The notes under the pieces are model-generated. The model had not been told where the DNA came from. It did no database searches and saw only the letters and a program-made list of their open reading frames with translations. Positions 8,760-16,566 of a stretch of 64,000 nucleotides of DNA are shown piece by piece. The translations under genes were made by a program, and so were the position numbers. Source of the stretch: Sorangium aterium (GTDB lineage: Bacteria > Myxococcota_A > Polyangia > Polyangiales > Polyangiaceae); the NCBI RefSeq assembly GCF_028368935.1, contig NZ_JAQNDK010000005.1, positions 868,001 to 932,000 on the forward strand, written 5' to 3'. Numbering within the stretch: the stretch's first letter is position 1; each line of letters begins with the position of its first letter.

Positions 8760-9098
8760 ATGCCGCAGGATCCGAAGCTCACTCCCACTCAGGTCAAGGC
8801 GCCGCACGGAGCGCGGGTGATGGAGATCCACTGGGCTGACGGCCACCGCAGCGTCCTTCCGCACGAGATCCTGCGCGGGTACTGCCCGTGCGCGAACTGC
8901 CAGGGGCACGGCGGCACGATCAACTTCGTGCCCGGCGGTGACCTGAACGTCCGCGAGATCGAGCAGGTCGGCAACTACGCGCTCCAGTTCACGTGGGGCG
9001 ATCGGCACGACTCGGGCATCTACACCTTCCGGTACCTGCGCTCGCTCTGCCAGTGCGACGAGTGCAAGCCGCAGTTCCAGCCGCCTCGCTCGAAGTGA
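8760..9098 (+). CDS. DUF971 (GBBH-like N-terminal) domain protein
   Basis: A 112-residue protein consisting of a DUF971 domain, related to the N-terminal domain of gamma-butyrobetaine hydroxylase. Family features are WADGHRSVLPHEILRGYCPCANCQGH, with three clustered Cys, then YALQFTWGDRHDSGIYTFRYLRSLC. Two more Cys near the C-terminus (CQCDEC) give a metal-binding look. Such stand-alone proteins are often linked to Fe-S or quinone biology, but the function is not settled. The ATG follows GGAAGGGC. The stop overlaps the GTG start of engB by 4 nt. The 231 bp before it hold only short imperfect repeats of CGTGCG and GCGTAACT. Confidence 0.8.
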   Translation: MPQDPKLTPTQVKAPHGARVMEIHWADGHRSVLPHEILRGYCPCANCQGHGGTINFVPGGDLNVREIEQVGNYALQFTWGDRHDSGIYTFRYLRSLCQCDECKPQFQPPRSK

Positions 9099-9862
9099 CC
9101 ACCTCCCGCCGCGCCCCCAAGCCTCAATCTGCTCCGACGGCCCGCGCCGAGCGGCAGCTCGATCCGTTCCAGATCGTCGACTCGTCCTTCGTCGCCGGCG
9201 CGGGCTCGCTCGCGTCGCTCCCTCCGCCCGTCAGCGCGGAGGTGGCGTTCGGCGGGCGCTCGAACGTCGGCAAGTCGAGCCTCATCAACACGCTCGTCGA
9301 GCGCAAAGGGCTCGTCCGGACGAGCTCGAACCCCGGCTCGACGCGGCAGATCAACCTCTATGAGGCGCGGGCCCGCGACGGCGCGGTGTTCCAGCTCGTG
9401 GATCTGCCGGGGTACGGCTTCACCCGGCGCTCGAAGTCGGAGCAAGCGGCGTGGGCGTCGCTCATCGAGGGGTACCTGCGCGGGCGCGTCACGCTCGCCG
9501 CGGTGCTGCTCCTTGTCGATGCGCGGCGGGGCCTCGAGGAGGACGATCTCGAGCTCATCCGCTTCATCGAGGCGTCCCGCGACGTCGCCCGGCGGCCGGT
9601 GGAGCTGCTGCTCGTCGCGACGAAGGTCGACAAGGTGCCGCGCTCGTCGGTCCGGCGCGCGCTGGACCAGCTGTCCGCGGCGGCCCCGCGCACGGCGGGC
9701 GGCGCCCTCCGCCGCGCGATCGGCTTCTCGTCGATCACCGGCGAGGGCAGGCGGGATCTGTGGCTCGCGATCCGTCGCGTGACGCGGCTCGGCGGCGCGG
9801 CGCCGTCACCGAGCGGCGACGCGGGACGCGAGGACGACGCCTCGAGGACGACCGACGGGTGA
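9095..9862 (+). CDS. engB: Ribosome biogenesis GTP-binding protein EngB/YsxC
   Basis: A circularly canonical EngB (YihA/YsxC) GTPase of 255 residues that assists late assembly of the 50S subunit. All G motifs are visible: G1 GRSNVGKSS at residues 54-62, a G2 region with SNPGSTRQINLYE, G3 DLPGYGF, G4 TKVDK and G5 SSITGEG. The GTG at 9095 was chosen because it overlaps the upstream TGA (GTGA) and gives an N-terminus of normal length. About 20 residues precede the conserved FVAGAGSLASLPPP segment. The C-terminal 25 residues are a polar extension. Confidence 0.9.
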   Translation: MTTSRRAPKPQSAPTARAERQLDPFQIVDSSFVAGAGSLASLPPPVSAEVAFGGRSNVGKSSLINTLVERKGLVRTSSNPGSTRQINLYEARARDGAVFQLVDLPGYGFTRRSKSEQAAWASLIEGYLRGRVTLAAVLLLVDARRGLEEDDLELIRFIEASRDVARRPVELLLVATKVDKVPRSSVRRALDQLSAAAPRTAGGALRRAIGFSSITGEGRRDLWLAIRRVTRLGGAAPSPSGDAGREDDASRTTDG

Positions 9863-10017
9863 CCTCGCAGAGGTGCGAGATGCACGCAGAGGCGGCGCGT
9901 CTCGCCGTGGAACAGGGCGGATGGAAGTATTGACCCGCCCTGTCGCCCTCCATTAACGTGCGGCTCCTCCGGTTCCGCGGGGGAGTCACCAGAGCCGACT
10001 GACACGTCGCGGGGTGG

Positions 10018-12660
10018 TTGCAGAGCAAGACGCGCGTGCCGGCCCATGTTCTCACCGGCTGCCCCAACGATGCCCGACTACTCGGCCAGGTCACGCACGT
10101 TCACACGGCGCTGACGCCACTCTGGTGGATTCCGCTCCTGCCGATGCTCGGCGCGGTGATCAACGCGCTGTTCGGCCGCGCGTTGCAGCGGAGCGCGTTC
10201 GGTCGCGGTGTGTCGAAGCGGCTCCACATCGGGAGCTTCGGCGTCACGCTCGTCGCGGTGGGCGCCATGCTGGGCGCCTTCGCTCTAGGGCTCGCGAGCT
10301 TCGTGCAGCTCGTCGGGCTCGCTCCGGGGGAACGCGCGCTCTACAGCTTCGCCTGGCAGATGATCCGCATCGGATCGCTCGACGCGAACTTCGCGTTCGT
10401 GATGGATCCGCTGAGCTGCCTCATGACGCTGATCATCACCGGCGTCGGCGCGCTCATCCATGTTTACGCCGCCTCGTACATGGAGGCCGAGCCGGCGTAC
10501 TGGCGATTCTTTACCTACCTGAACCTCTTCGTCTTCTCGATGTTGCTCCTCGTCCTCGGGGACAACTTCATCGTGATGTTCTTCGGCTGGGAGGGCGTCG
10601 GCCTCTGCAGCTATCTGCTCATCGGGTTCTGGTACAGCGACTACAAGAAGGCCTCTGCCGGGATGAAGGCCTTCGTCGTGAACCGGATCGGCGACTGGGG
10701 CTTCGTGTGCGGCCTCGCGCTCCTCTTCTGGGGTCTCGGCGCCAGGTGGCTCGACGACGGCCGGTTCCTCTCCGATTACCGCGCGCGCTTCATCGCGGTG
10801 GCCGAGGAGGCGCGCGGCGACCACGGCGCCTCCGCCGGGGCGCATGACGGCGCCGGGGGCAAGGCGGGCGAGCGCAGGGCGCAGCCGCTCGCCGGGGCGA
10901 AGGGATATCTCACCTTCACCGGTCATCCCGGCGCGCGCGTGTACCTCGGTATCGCCGACGCCGCTCAGCTCGCCTCGAACCCGCGGCCGTTCGGCGTGTC
11001 CCCCTTCATCCGCAAGGAGATCGACGCCGGGGCGCACTCCGTGGTGATCGTGCCGGGCGACGGCGCCGTGATCGGGGGCGACGGCGTCGAGATCGCCGCG
11101 ATCGAGCGGATGCGCGTCGAGCCGGGCAAGGAGATCGTGGTGGCGACCGTGGGCTCGACGGTCACGTTCCGCGAGATCCACGATCAGCTCGTGATCAAGG
11201 ACGCGAGCGGCAAGGCGTTCCTCAAGGATGCCCTCGAGTCGAAGACGGTGTGGGGCGGCGTCGCGCTGATCACGCTGGCCTGTCTCTTCCTCTTCGTCGG
11301 CGCCGCCGGCAAGAGCGCCCAGATCCCGCTCCACGTGTGGCTGCCCGACGCGATGGCTGGCCCGACCCCTGTCTCCGCGCTGATCCACGCCGCCACCATG
11401 GTCACGGCCGGCGTTTACATGGTCGCGCGCCTCAGCTTCCTGTTCTCGCTGAGCCCCGTCGCAGGCGGCGTCATCGCGCTGATCGGGGCCTCGACGGCGC
11501 TCCTCGCGGCGACGATTGGCTTCTTCCAGTACGACATCAAGAAGGTGCTCGCCTACAGCACGGTGAGCCAGCTCGGCTTCATGTTCATCGGGGTCGGCGT
11601 CGGGGCGTACTGGGCCGCCGTGTTCCACCTGATGACACACGCCTTCTTCAAGGCGTGCCTGTTCCTCGGGTCGGGCTCGGTGATCCACGGGATGCACGCG
11701 GTGGAGCACGACGAGGCCGCGGCCCAGGACATGCGCAACATGGGCGGCCTCCGCCGCGTCATGCCGCTCACGGCGCGGACGTACCAGGCGGCGTGCCTCG
11801 CCATCACCGCCGCGCCCATCCCGTTCTTCGCAGGCTTCTGGTCGAAGGACGAGATCCTCTGGAAGGCGTTCGGCGCCGAGAACACCGGCCCGATCCCGGG
11901 GCTGCTCCTCTATGCGATGGGCCTCGCGGCGGCGCTCGGCACCTCGTTCTACATGTGGCGGAGCTACTTCCTGACGTTCGAGGGGCCCCACGCCCGAAAG
12001 GAGATCGAGACCCGGGTCCACGAGTCGCCGCCGGCGATCACCTGGGTGCTCGCGGTGCTGGCGGTCCTGTCGGCGTTCGCGGGCGTCGTGTTCGGCTTCT
12101 CCAGCCACTTCGTCGGCGGCCACGGCGAGCCCCTGCTGGAGGCGTGGCTCCATCCGGTGTTCGCTCACGCGGAGGTCTCGTTCCGGCGCCACGGGCTGGG
12201 GCTCGAGCTCGCGCTCATGGCGCTCTCCGTCGGCGGCGCGATCGTCGCCTTCTCGCTCGCGCGCGCCCGCTACGGCGCGCGTCGCTCTCCGCGCTGGGTC
12301 GAAGAGGAGCGGCGGCTCCCGGGCTTCCAGCTCCTCTCGAACAAGTACTACGTCGACGAGATCTACGACGCGACCGTGGTGCGCGCCGCCCTCTCGCTGC
12401 GCCTCTTCTTCGCCGAGATGGATCGCTGGATCGTCGACGGCATCGTCAACGGGGTCGCGGTCCTGGCCCGGGCCGCCGCCTGGGTCACGGGCGCCATCGA
12501 TCGGTACCTCGTCGACGGGGTCGTGAACCTCGTCGCCGAGGGCACGCTGAGCGCCGGGGCGAAGCTCCGCACCCTGCAGACCGGGCGCATCCAGAGCTAC
12601 GTCTACTTCCTCCTGGGCGGCGTCGCCTTGTTCAGCATCGTTCATTACTTCCTGCGGTGA
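10018..12660 (+). CDS. nuoL: NADH-quinone oxidoreductase subunit L with a periplasmic PEGA-like insert
   Basis: Membrane subunit of complex I at the distal end of the proton-pumping arm. Conserved stretches include FVMDPLSCLMTLIITGVGALIHVYA, FGWEGVGLCSYLLIGFWY (TM5 Glu), MKAFVVNRIGDWG, GKSAQIPLHVWLPDAMAGPTPVSALIHAATMVTAGVY (broken-helix Lys/His region) and the C-terminal transverse helix. It has 880 residues; 600-680 is usual. The excess is a hydrophilic block at about 250-405, between TM6 and TM7. Within it, residues about 296-347 (GYLTFTGHPGARVYLG... SPFIRKEIDAGAHSVVIVP) read as a PEGA-like beta-sandwich. With the normal N-out topology this loop is periplasmic. The start is uncertain: TTG at 10018 or GTG at 10036. 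It is 7 bp from nuoM. Confidence 0.9.
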   Translation: MQSKTRVPAHVLTGCPNDARLLGQVTHVHTALTPLWWIPLLPMLGAVINALFGRALQRSAFGRGVSKRLHIGSFGVTLVAVGAMLGAFALGLASFVQLVGLAPGERALYSFAWQMIRIGSLDANFAFVMDPLSCLMTLIITGVGALIHVYAASYMEAEPAYWRFFTYLNLFVFSMLLLVLGDNFIVMFFGWEGVGLCSYLLIGFWYSDYKKASAGMKAFVVNRIGDWGFVCGLALLFWGLGARWLDDGRFLSDYRARFIAVAEEARGDHGASAGAHDGAGGKAGERRAQPLAGAKGYLTFTGHPGARVYLGIADAAQLASNPRPFGVSPFIRKEIDAGAHSVVIVPGDGAVIGGDGVEIAAIERMRVEPGKEIVVATVGSTVTFREIHDQLVIKDASGKAFLKDALESKTVWGGVALITLACLFLFVGAAGKSAQIPLHVWLPDAMAGPTPVSALIHAATMVTAGVYMVARLSFLFSLSPVAGGVIALIGASTALLAATIGFFQYDIKKVLAYSTVSQLGFMFIGVGVGAYWAAVFHLMTHAFFKACLFLGSGSVIHGMHAVEHDEAAAQDMRNMGGLRRVMPLTARTYQAACLAITAAPIPFFAGFWSKDEILWKAFGAENTGPIPGLLLYAMGLAAALGTSFYMWRSYFLTFEGPHARKEIETRVHESPPAITWVLAVLAVLSAFAGVVFGFSSHFVGGHGEPLLEAWLHPVFAHAEVSFRRHGLGLELALMALSVGGAIVAFSLARARYGARRSPRWVEEERRLPGFQLLSNKYYVDEIYDATVVRAALSLRLFFAEMDRWIVDGIVNGVAVLARAAAWVTGAIDRYLVDGVVNLVAEGTLSAGAKLRTLQTGRIQSYVYFLLGGVALFSIVHYFLR

Positions 12661-12667
12661 ACGGCCG

Positions 12668-14932
12668 ATGTCGAACCTCTCCCTCGTCAGCATGCGCCGT
12701 GGATTCGCCCTCGCGAGATCGGCCAGGTCCACCTCGATGAAGCTCCTGATCCCCCTCCTGGTCGCGCTCTCCGTCGTGCTCGGGGCGGCGCCGCCGGCGC
12801 TGGCGCAGGCGCTCGATGCGCCGAGGGCGCCCGGGCCGCGCGGCCAGATCGCGCTGCGCGCTGAGCCGCCCGGCGCGCCGGTCGAGCTCGCCGCGAGCGG
12901 GCCGGACCACGTCGGCTCGTTCACGATCGAGAACCAGGGCGACGGCCCCTTGAAGGTGACGCGGGTGATCGTGCGGACGTCCCCCGAGGATCCGCGCGTC
13001 CCGCCGGGCGTCAGCGCGGAGCTCGATGGCGGCGGCGCCTCGGCGACCCTCGCCCCGGGCGCGAGCCGGAAGGTCGTGGTCCGGTGGAAGACCGCGGGCG
13101 TGCGCGCGCGCGAGCTCTACGGGCACGTCGTCGTCGAGTCGGACGCGGTGGCGGCCGGCGCGGCCGGCGTGCTGGAGGTAGCGCGGACCGTCGCGATGGG
13201 CATCCACGCGGAGCGCGGGAGCAGCCTCGGCTTCGTCGGCGACCACATCCTCTCGATCCTGACGTTCCTGCCGCTGCTCGGCGTGGTCGCTGTCTTCCTC
13301 GCGCACCTCTTTCGTTACCGGGACGACAGGAAGCTCCGGCTGATGACCGTCGTGCTGATGGGCGTGAACCTCGTCCTCGCGGCGTGGCTCTACGCGCAGT
13401 TCGACCGGGGCTTCACCAGGATCGACGGGAACGACGGCTACCAGTTCATCGAGCACGGCGTGTGGATCCGCTCGCTGAACGTCGAGTACTTCGTCGGCGT
13501 CGACGGCGTGTCGATCTCGATGGTCCTGCTCACGGCGCTGATCTCGTTCGTGGGCGCCCTCGCGAGCTACAGCGTCCACGACCAGCTCAAGGGCTACTTC
13601 GCGATGTACAACCTCCTCGTCACGGGGATGTTCGGCGTCTTCATCGCGCTCGACCTGTTCCTCTTCTTCGTCTTCTGGGAGGTGATGCTCCTGCCGATGT
13701 ACTTCCTCATCGGCATCTGGGGCGGACCGCGGCGCGAGTACGCGGCGATCAAGTTCTTCCTCTACACGCTGGCCGGCAGCGTCTTCATGCTGCTCGCGTT
13801 CATCTGGTTCTACCTGAACGCCGGCCACACCTACCTGGTCGACGGCCAGGCCACCGAGCGCATCTTCTCGATCCCGGAGCTCTCGCGGGTCGCCTGGGCG
13901 GCGCAGGGGCTCACGATCCTCGGCGCCGCCGCGGTGAAGGTGGTCTGGATCTGGCTGTTCGTCGGGTTCGCGATCAAGATCCCGATGTTCCCGTTCCACA
14001 CCTGGCTGCCGGACGCCCACGTGGAGGCGCCCACGGCGATCAGCGTGATCCTCGCGGGGGTGCTCCTCAAGATGGGCACCTACGGCATCCTCCGCATCAA
14101 CTTCACCCTGCTGCCCGAGGCGACGCAGTGGGCCGCGCCGGCCATGGCGGTGTTCGGGGTGGTCAACATCCTCTACGGCGCCTTCTGCGCCATGGCGCAG
14201 AGCGACCTGAAGAAGCTCGTGGCCTACTCCTCCGTCAGCCACATGGGCTTCACGCTGCTGGCGCTCGGCGCGATGACGCCGCAGGGCATCCAGGCCTGCC
14301 TCGTCCAGATGTTCAACCACGGCCTGATCACCGGGATGCTCTTCACCCTGGTCGGCGTGGTCTACGACCGCGTGCACACGCGCGACATCGACAGGTTCGG
14401 CGGCCTCGCCTCGGAGATGCCGCTCTACACGGCGCTCGTCGGCTTCGCGTTCATGGCGTCGCTCGGCCTGCCCGGCCTGTCCGGCTTCTGGGGGGAGGCG
14501 ATGACGTTCATCGGCGCCTTCCCGCGCTACCGCGCGCTCACGATCCTCGCGGCCGTCGGCGTCATCGTCACCGCGGCCTACCACCTCTGGGCCCTCCAGC
14601 GGATGTTCCTCGGCACGTTCCGCGCGTCGTGGCGGCAGAGCAAGTACCTCGAGCCGTTCGGCGGGAAGTTCCCGGAGATCAGCGGGCGAGAGCTCGCGTC
14701 GATCGCGCCGCTCGCGGCGCTGGTCCTCGTCCTCGGCTTCTGGCCGCGCCCGCTGCTCAGCCTCATCGACCGCGGGGCCCTCGAGGTGCACCGCCTCGTC
14801 GACAGGCCGGGGCAGTCCCAGATCGCCGGCGCGCCAAGCGTGGACAGCGTGGGTGGCGCCGCGCACGCCCGCGCGGGCGCCCCGGACGAGGGCGCCTCGC
14901 CGGGCCAGGGCTCCCTCGCCAGCGCCAGGTAA
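12668..14932 (+). CDS. nuoM: NADH-quinone oxidoreductase subunit M with an N-terminal secreted domain
   Basis: Antiporter-like proton-pumping subunit of complex I. The core (about 200-715) has the TM5 Glu region LFFVFWEVMLLPMYFLIGIWG, the broken-helix segment IKIPMFPFHTWLPDAHVEAPTAISVILAGVLLKMGTYG, SDLKKLVAYSSVSHMGF and GLPGLSGFWGE. It has 754 residues; about 500 is usual. Residues 24-48 form a classical signal peptide ending PALAQA. Residues about 75-175 (GSFTIENQGDGPLKVTRVIV..., APGASRKVVVRWKT) look like an Ig-like/DUF1573-like beta domain. TM1 follows at GDHILSILTFLPLL. NuoM is normally N-out, so the extra domain would be periplasmic. The start could also be the ATG at 12737 (residue 24). 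The C-terminal 45 residues are Ala/Gly-rich. Confidence 0.9.
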   Translation: MSNLSLVSMRRGFALARSARSTSMKLLIPLLVALSVVLGAAPPALAQALDAPRAPGPRGQIALRAEPPGAPVELAASGPDHVGSFTIENQGDGPLKVTRVIVRTSPEDPRVPPGVSAELDGGGASATLAPGASRKVVVRWKTAGVRARELYGHVVVESDAVAAGAAGVLEVARTVAMGIHAERGSSLGFVGDHILSILTFLPLLGVVAVFLAHLFRYRDDRKLRLMTVVLMGVNLVLAAWLYAQFDRGFTRIDGNDGYQFIEHGVWIRSLNVEYFVGVDGVSISMVLLTALISFVGALASYSVHDQLKGYFAMYNLLVTGMFGVFIALDLFLFFVFWEVMLLPMYFLIGIWGGPRREYAAIKFFLYTLAGSVFMLLAFIWFYLNAGHTYLVDGQATERIFSIPELSRVAWAAQGLTILGAAAVKVVWIWLFVGFAIKIPMFPFHTWLPDAHVEAPTAISVILAGVLLKMGTYGILRINFTLLPEATQWAAPAMAVFGVVNILYGAFCAMAQSDLKKLVAYSSVSHMGFTLLALGAMTPQGIQACLVQMFNHGLITGMLFTLVGVVYDRVHTRDIDRFGGLASEMPLYTALVGFAFMASLGLPGLSGFWGEAMTFIGAFPRYRALTILAAVGVIVTAAYHLWALQRMFLGTFRASWRQSKYLEPFGGKFPEISGRELASIAPLAALVLVLGFWPRPLLSLIDRGALEVHRLVDRPGQSQIAGAPSVDSVGGAAHARAGAPDEGASPGQGSLASAR

Positions 14933-14935
14933 GCC

Positions 14936-16456
14936 GTGGAACCCCGCGCCCTCGACAACGTGGCGAGCCTCGCCTACTTCGCGCCGGAGCTCGGCCTCAT
15001 CGCGGCGGCCCTGCTGCTCGTCGTGTGGGACCTCGCGTCCCCGGCGCGCCTCAAGCTCGCCGGCCTCGTGATCCTCAGCCTCGCGGCGCTCGCCTGGTCA
15101 GGCGGGCTGGGCGCGTACTTCCTGGCGACGGACGCCGGCCCTCGCGCGCTCTTCCACGGCCTGCTCGCGTTCGATCGCTTCTCGAACCTCTTCCGCGTGA
15201 TCTTCGCGCTCGTCACCGGGGCGATCATCCTCTTCTTGGTGCCCCCGCGGGCCCCTGGGATCGAGCCCGAGCTCCGCCGCGACTCGGGCGAGCTCTTCAC
15301 GCTGATCCTCGTGCTCTCGCTGGGCATGAACCTGATGGCGGCGAGCCGCCACCTGCTGCTCATCTACCTGTCGCTCGAGCTCGTCAGCGTCATCAGCTTC
15401 GTGCTGGCGGGCTTCAAGATCAACGACGCGAAATCGAGCGAGGCGGCGCTCAAGTACGTCATCTTCGGCGGCGTCGCGTCGGGGATCATGCTCTACGGGA
15501 TGAGCTGGATCTTCGGCATCACCGCGTCGATGAGGCTCGACGAGTGCGGGGCGCGGATCGCCGCGCTCACGGCGCAGCAGGGCAAGGTGCCGGAGGTCGT
15601 GTTCGTCGGCACGGCCTTCATGCTCGCGGGGTTCGGTTACAAGATCAGCGCCGCCCCGTTCCACATGTGGACGCCCGACGTGTACGAGGGCGCGCCGACC
15701 CCGGTGACCGCGTTCCTCTCGGTGGGGCCGAAGGCGGCGGGCTTCGCGGTGCTGATCCGCTTCTTCTCGGACGCGCTCGGCGCCGGGAGCGCGTCGCCCG
15801 GCGTCGCGACGCCGTGGCCGGTGCTCTTCGGGTGCCTCGCGATGGCGACCATGACCGTCGGCAACCTGTCGGCGCTCGAGCAGGAGAACGTGAAGCGCAT
15901 GCTCGCCTACTCGAGCATCGCGCACGCGGGGTACATGCTGCTCGGCTTCTCGGTGTTCAGCGGCGCCGGCGTCGCCGCGATCGCGTTCTACATCGTCACC
16001 TACTGCTTCATGAACCTCGGCGCGTTCATGGTGGTGATGGCCGTGGCCGAGGAGAGCGGCGGAGACGAGACGTTCGCCGCCTTCCGGGGGCTCGGGCGCC
16101 GCGCCCCGCTCGTCGCCGCGGCGATGGCCGTGTTCCTGGTCTCGCTCACCGGCCTGCCCCCGATGGCCGGCTTCATCGGCAAATTCTACCTCTTCTCGGC
16201 GCTGCTCGCCGCCGGGGGCGCGTGGAGCTGGGTCATCGCGGTCGTCGGTGTGCTGAACAGCGTGATCTCGCTCTTCTATTACGCGCGCCTGCTCCGCACG
16301 ATGTATCTCGACAAGAGCGATCGCACCGAGCCCGCGCAGGTGCGGCCGCTGCTCGGCGCGACGACGTGCGCGCTCGCGGTTCCGACCCTGCTGCTCGGGG
16401 TCTACTGGGGGCCCGTTTACGATTTCGTGGCGCGCTCGGTGGCGATCCTGCGCTGA
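14936..16456 (+). CDS. nuoN: NADH-quinone oxidoreductase subunit N
   Basis: Third antiporter-like membrane subunit of complex I, 506 residues, of normal length and without the extra domains seen in NuoL and NuoM. Characteristic segments are the TM5 Glu region IYLSLELVSVISFVLAGF, SSEAALKYVIFGGVASGIMLYG, the broken-helix region FGYKISAAPFHMWTPDVYEGAPTPVTAFLSV, ENVKRMLAYSSIAHAGYMLLG and LTGLPPMAGFIGKFYLF. The GTG start lies 3 nt after the nuoM stop, so nuoLMN form one transcription unit. No nuoA-K genes are adjacent. Confidence 0.93.
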   Translation: MEPRALDNVASLAYFAPELGLIAAALLLVVWDLASPARLKLAGLVILSLAALAWSGGLGAYFLATDAGPRALFHGLLAFDRFSNLFRVIFALVTGAIILFLVPPRAPGIEPELRRDSGELFTLILVLSLGMNLMAASRHLLLIYLSLELVSVISFVLAGFKINDAKSSEAALKYVIFGGVASGIMLYGMSWIFGITASMRLDECGARIAALTAQQGKVPEVVFVGTAFMLAGFGYKISAAPFHMWTPDVYEGAPTPVTAFLSVGPKAAGFAVLIRFFSDALGAGSASPGVATPWPVLFGCLAMATMTVGNLSALEQENVKRMLAYSSIAHAGYMLLGFSVFSGAGVAAIAFYIVTYCFMNLGAFMVVMAVAEESGGDETFAAFRGLGRRAPLVAAAMAVFLVSLTGLPPMAGFIGKFYLFSALLAAGGAWSWVIAVVGVLNSVISLFYYARLLRTMYLDKSDRTEPAQVRPLLGATTCALAVPTLLLGVYWGPVYDFVARSVAILR

Positions 16457-16552
16457 GCGCTGAGCGCTGAGTGCTGAGTCAAGGACCGACGTCGCCCCAT
16501 CCGGCGCGCGCCGGGCCGAACGCGGCGGTATCGATCTCCCTGCGATCCTTGC

Positions 16553-16558
16553 TAGTGT
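16553..16558 (+). promoter_or_regulatory. Candidate -10 hexamer of the glycosidase gene
   Basis: TAGTGT ends 8 nt before the GTG at 16567, supporting that start codon over the upstream in-frame one at 16471. Just after nuoN (16457-16480) there is a short run of GCTGAG-type repeats. Confidence 0.4.
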
Positions 16559-16566
16559 GCGCGCGC

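Noticed and set aside
12632-14866. 744-codon minus-strand open frame opposite nuoM
   Set aside because: Asp/Glu/Arg/His-rich translation typical of antisense shadows in GC-rich genes.
13084-16470. 1128-codon plus-strand open frame across nuoM and nuoN
   Set aside because: Arg/Pro/Gly-rich with no hydrophobic helices; nuoM and nuoN in the other frames have full family motifs.
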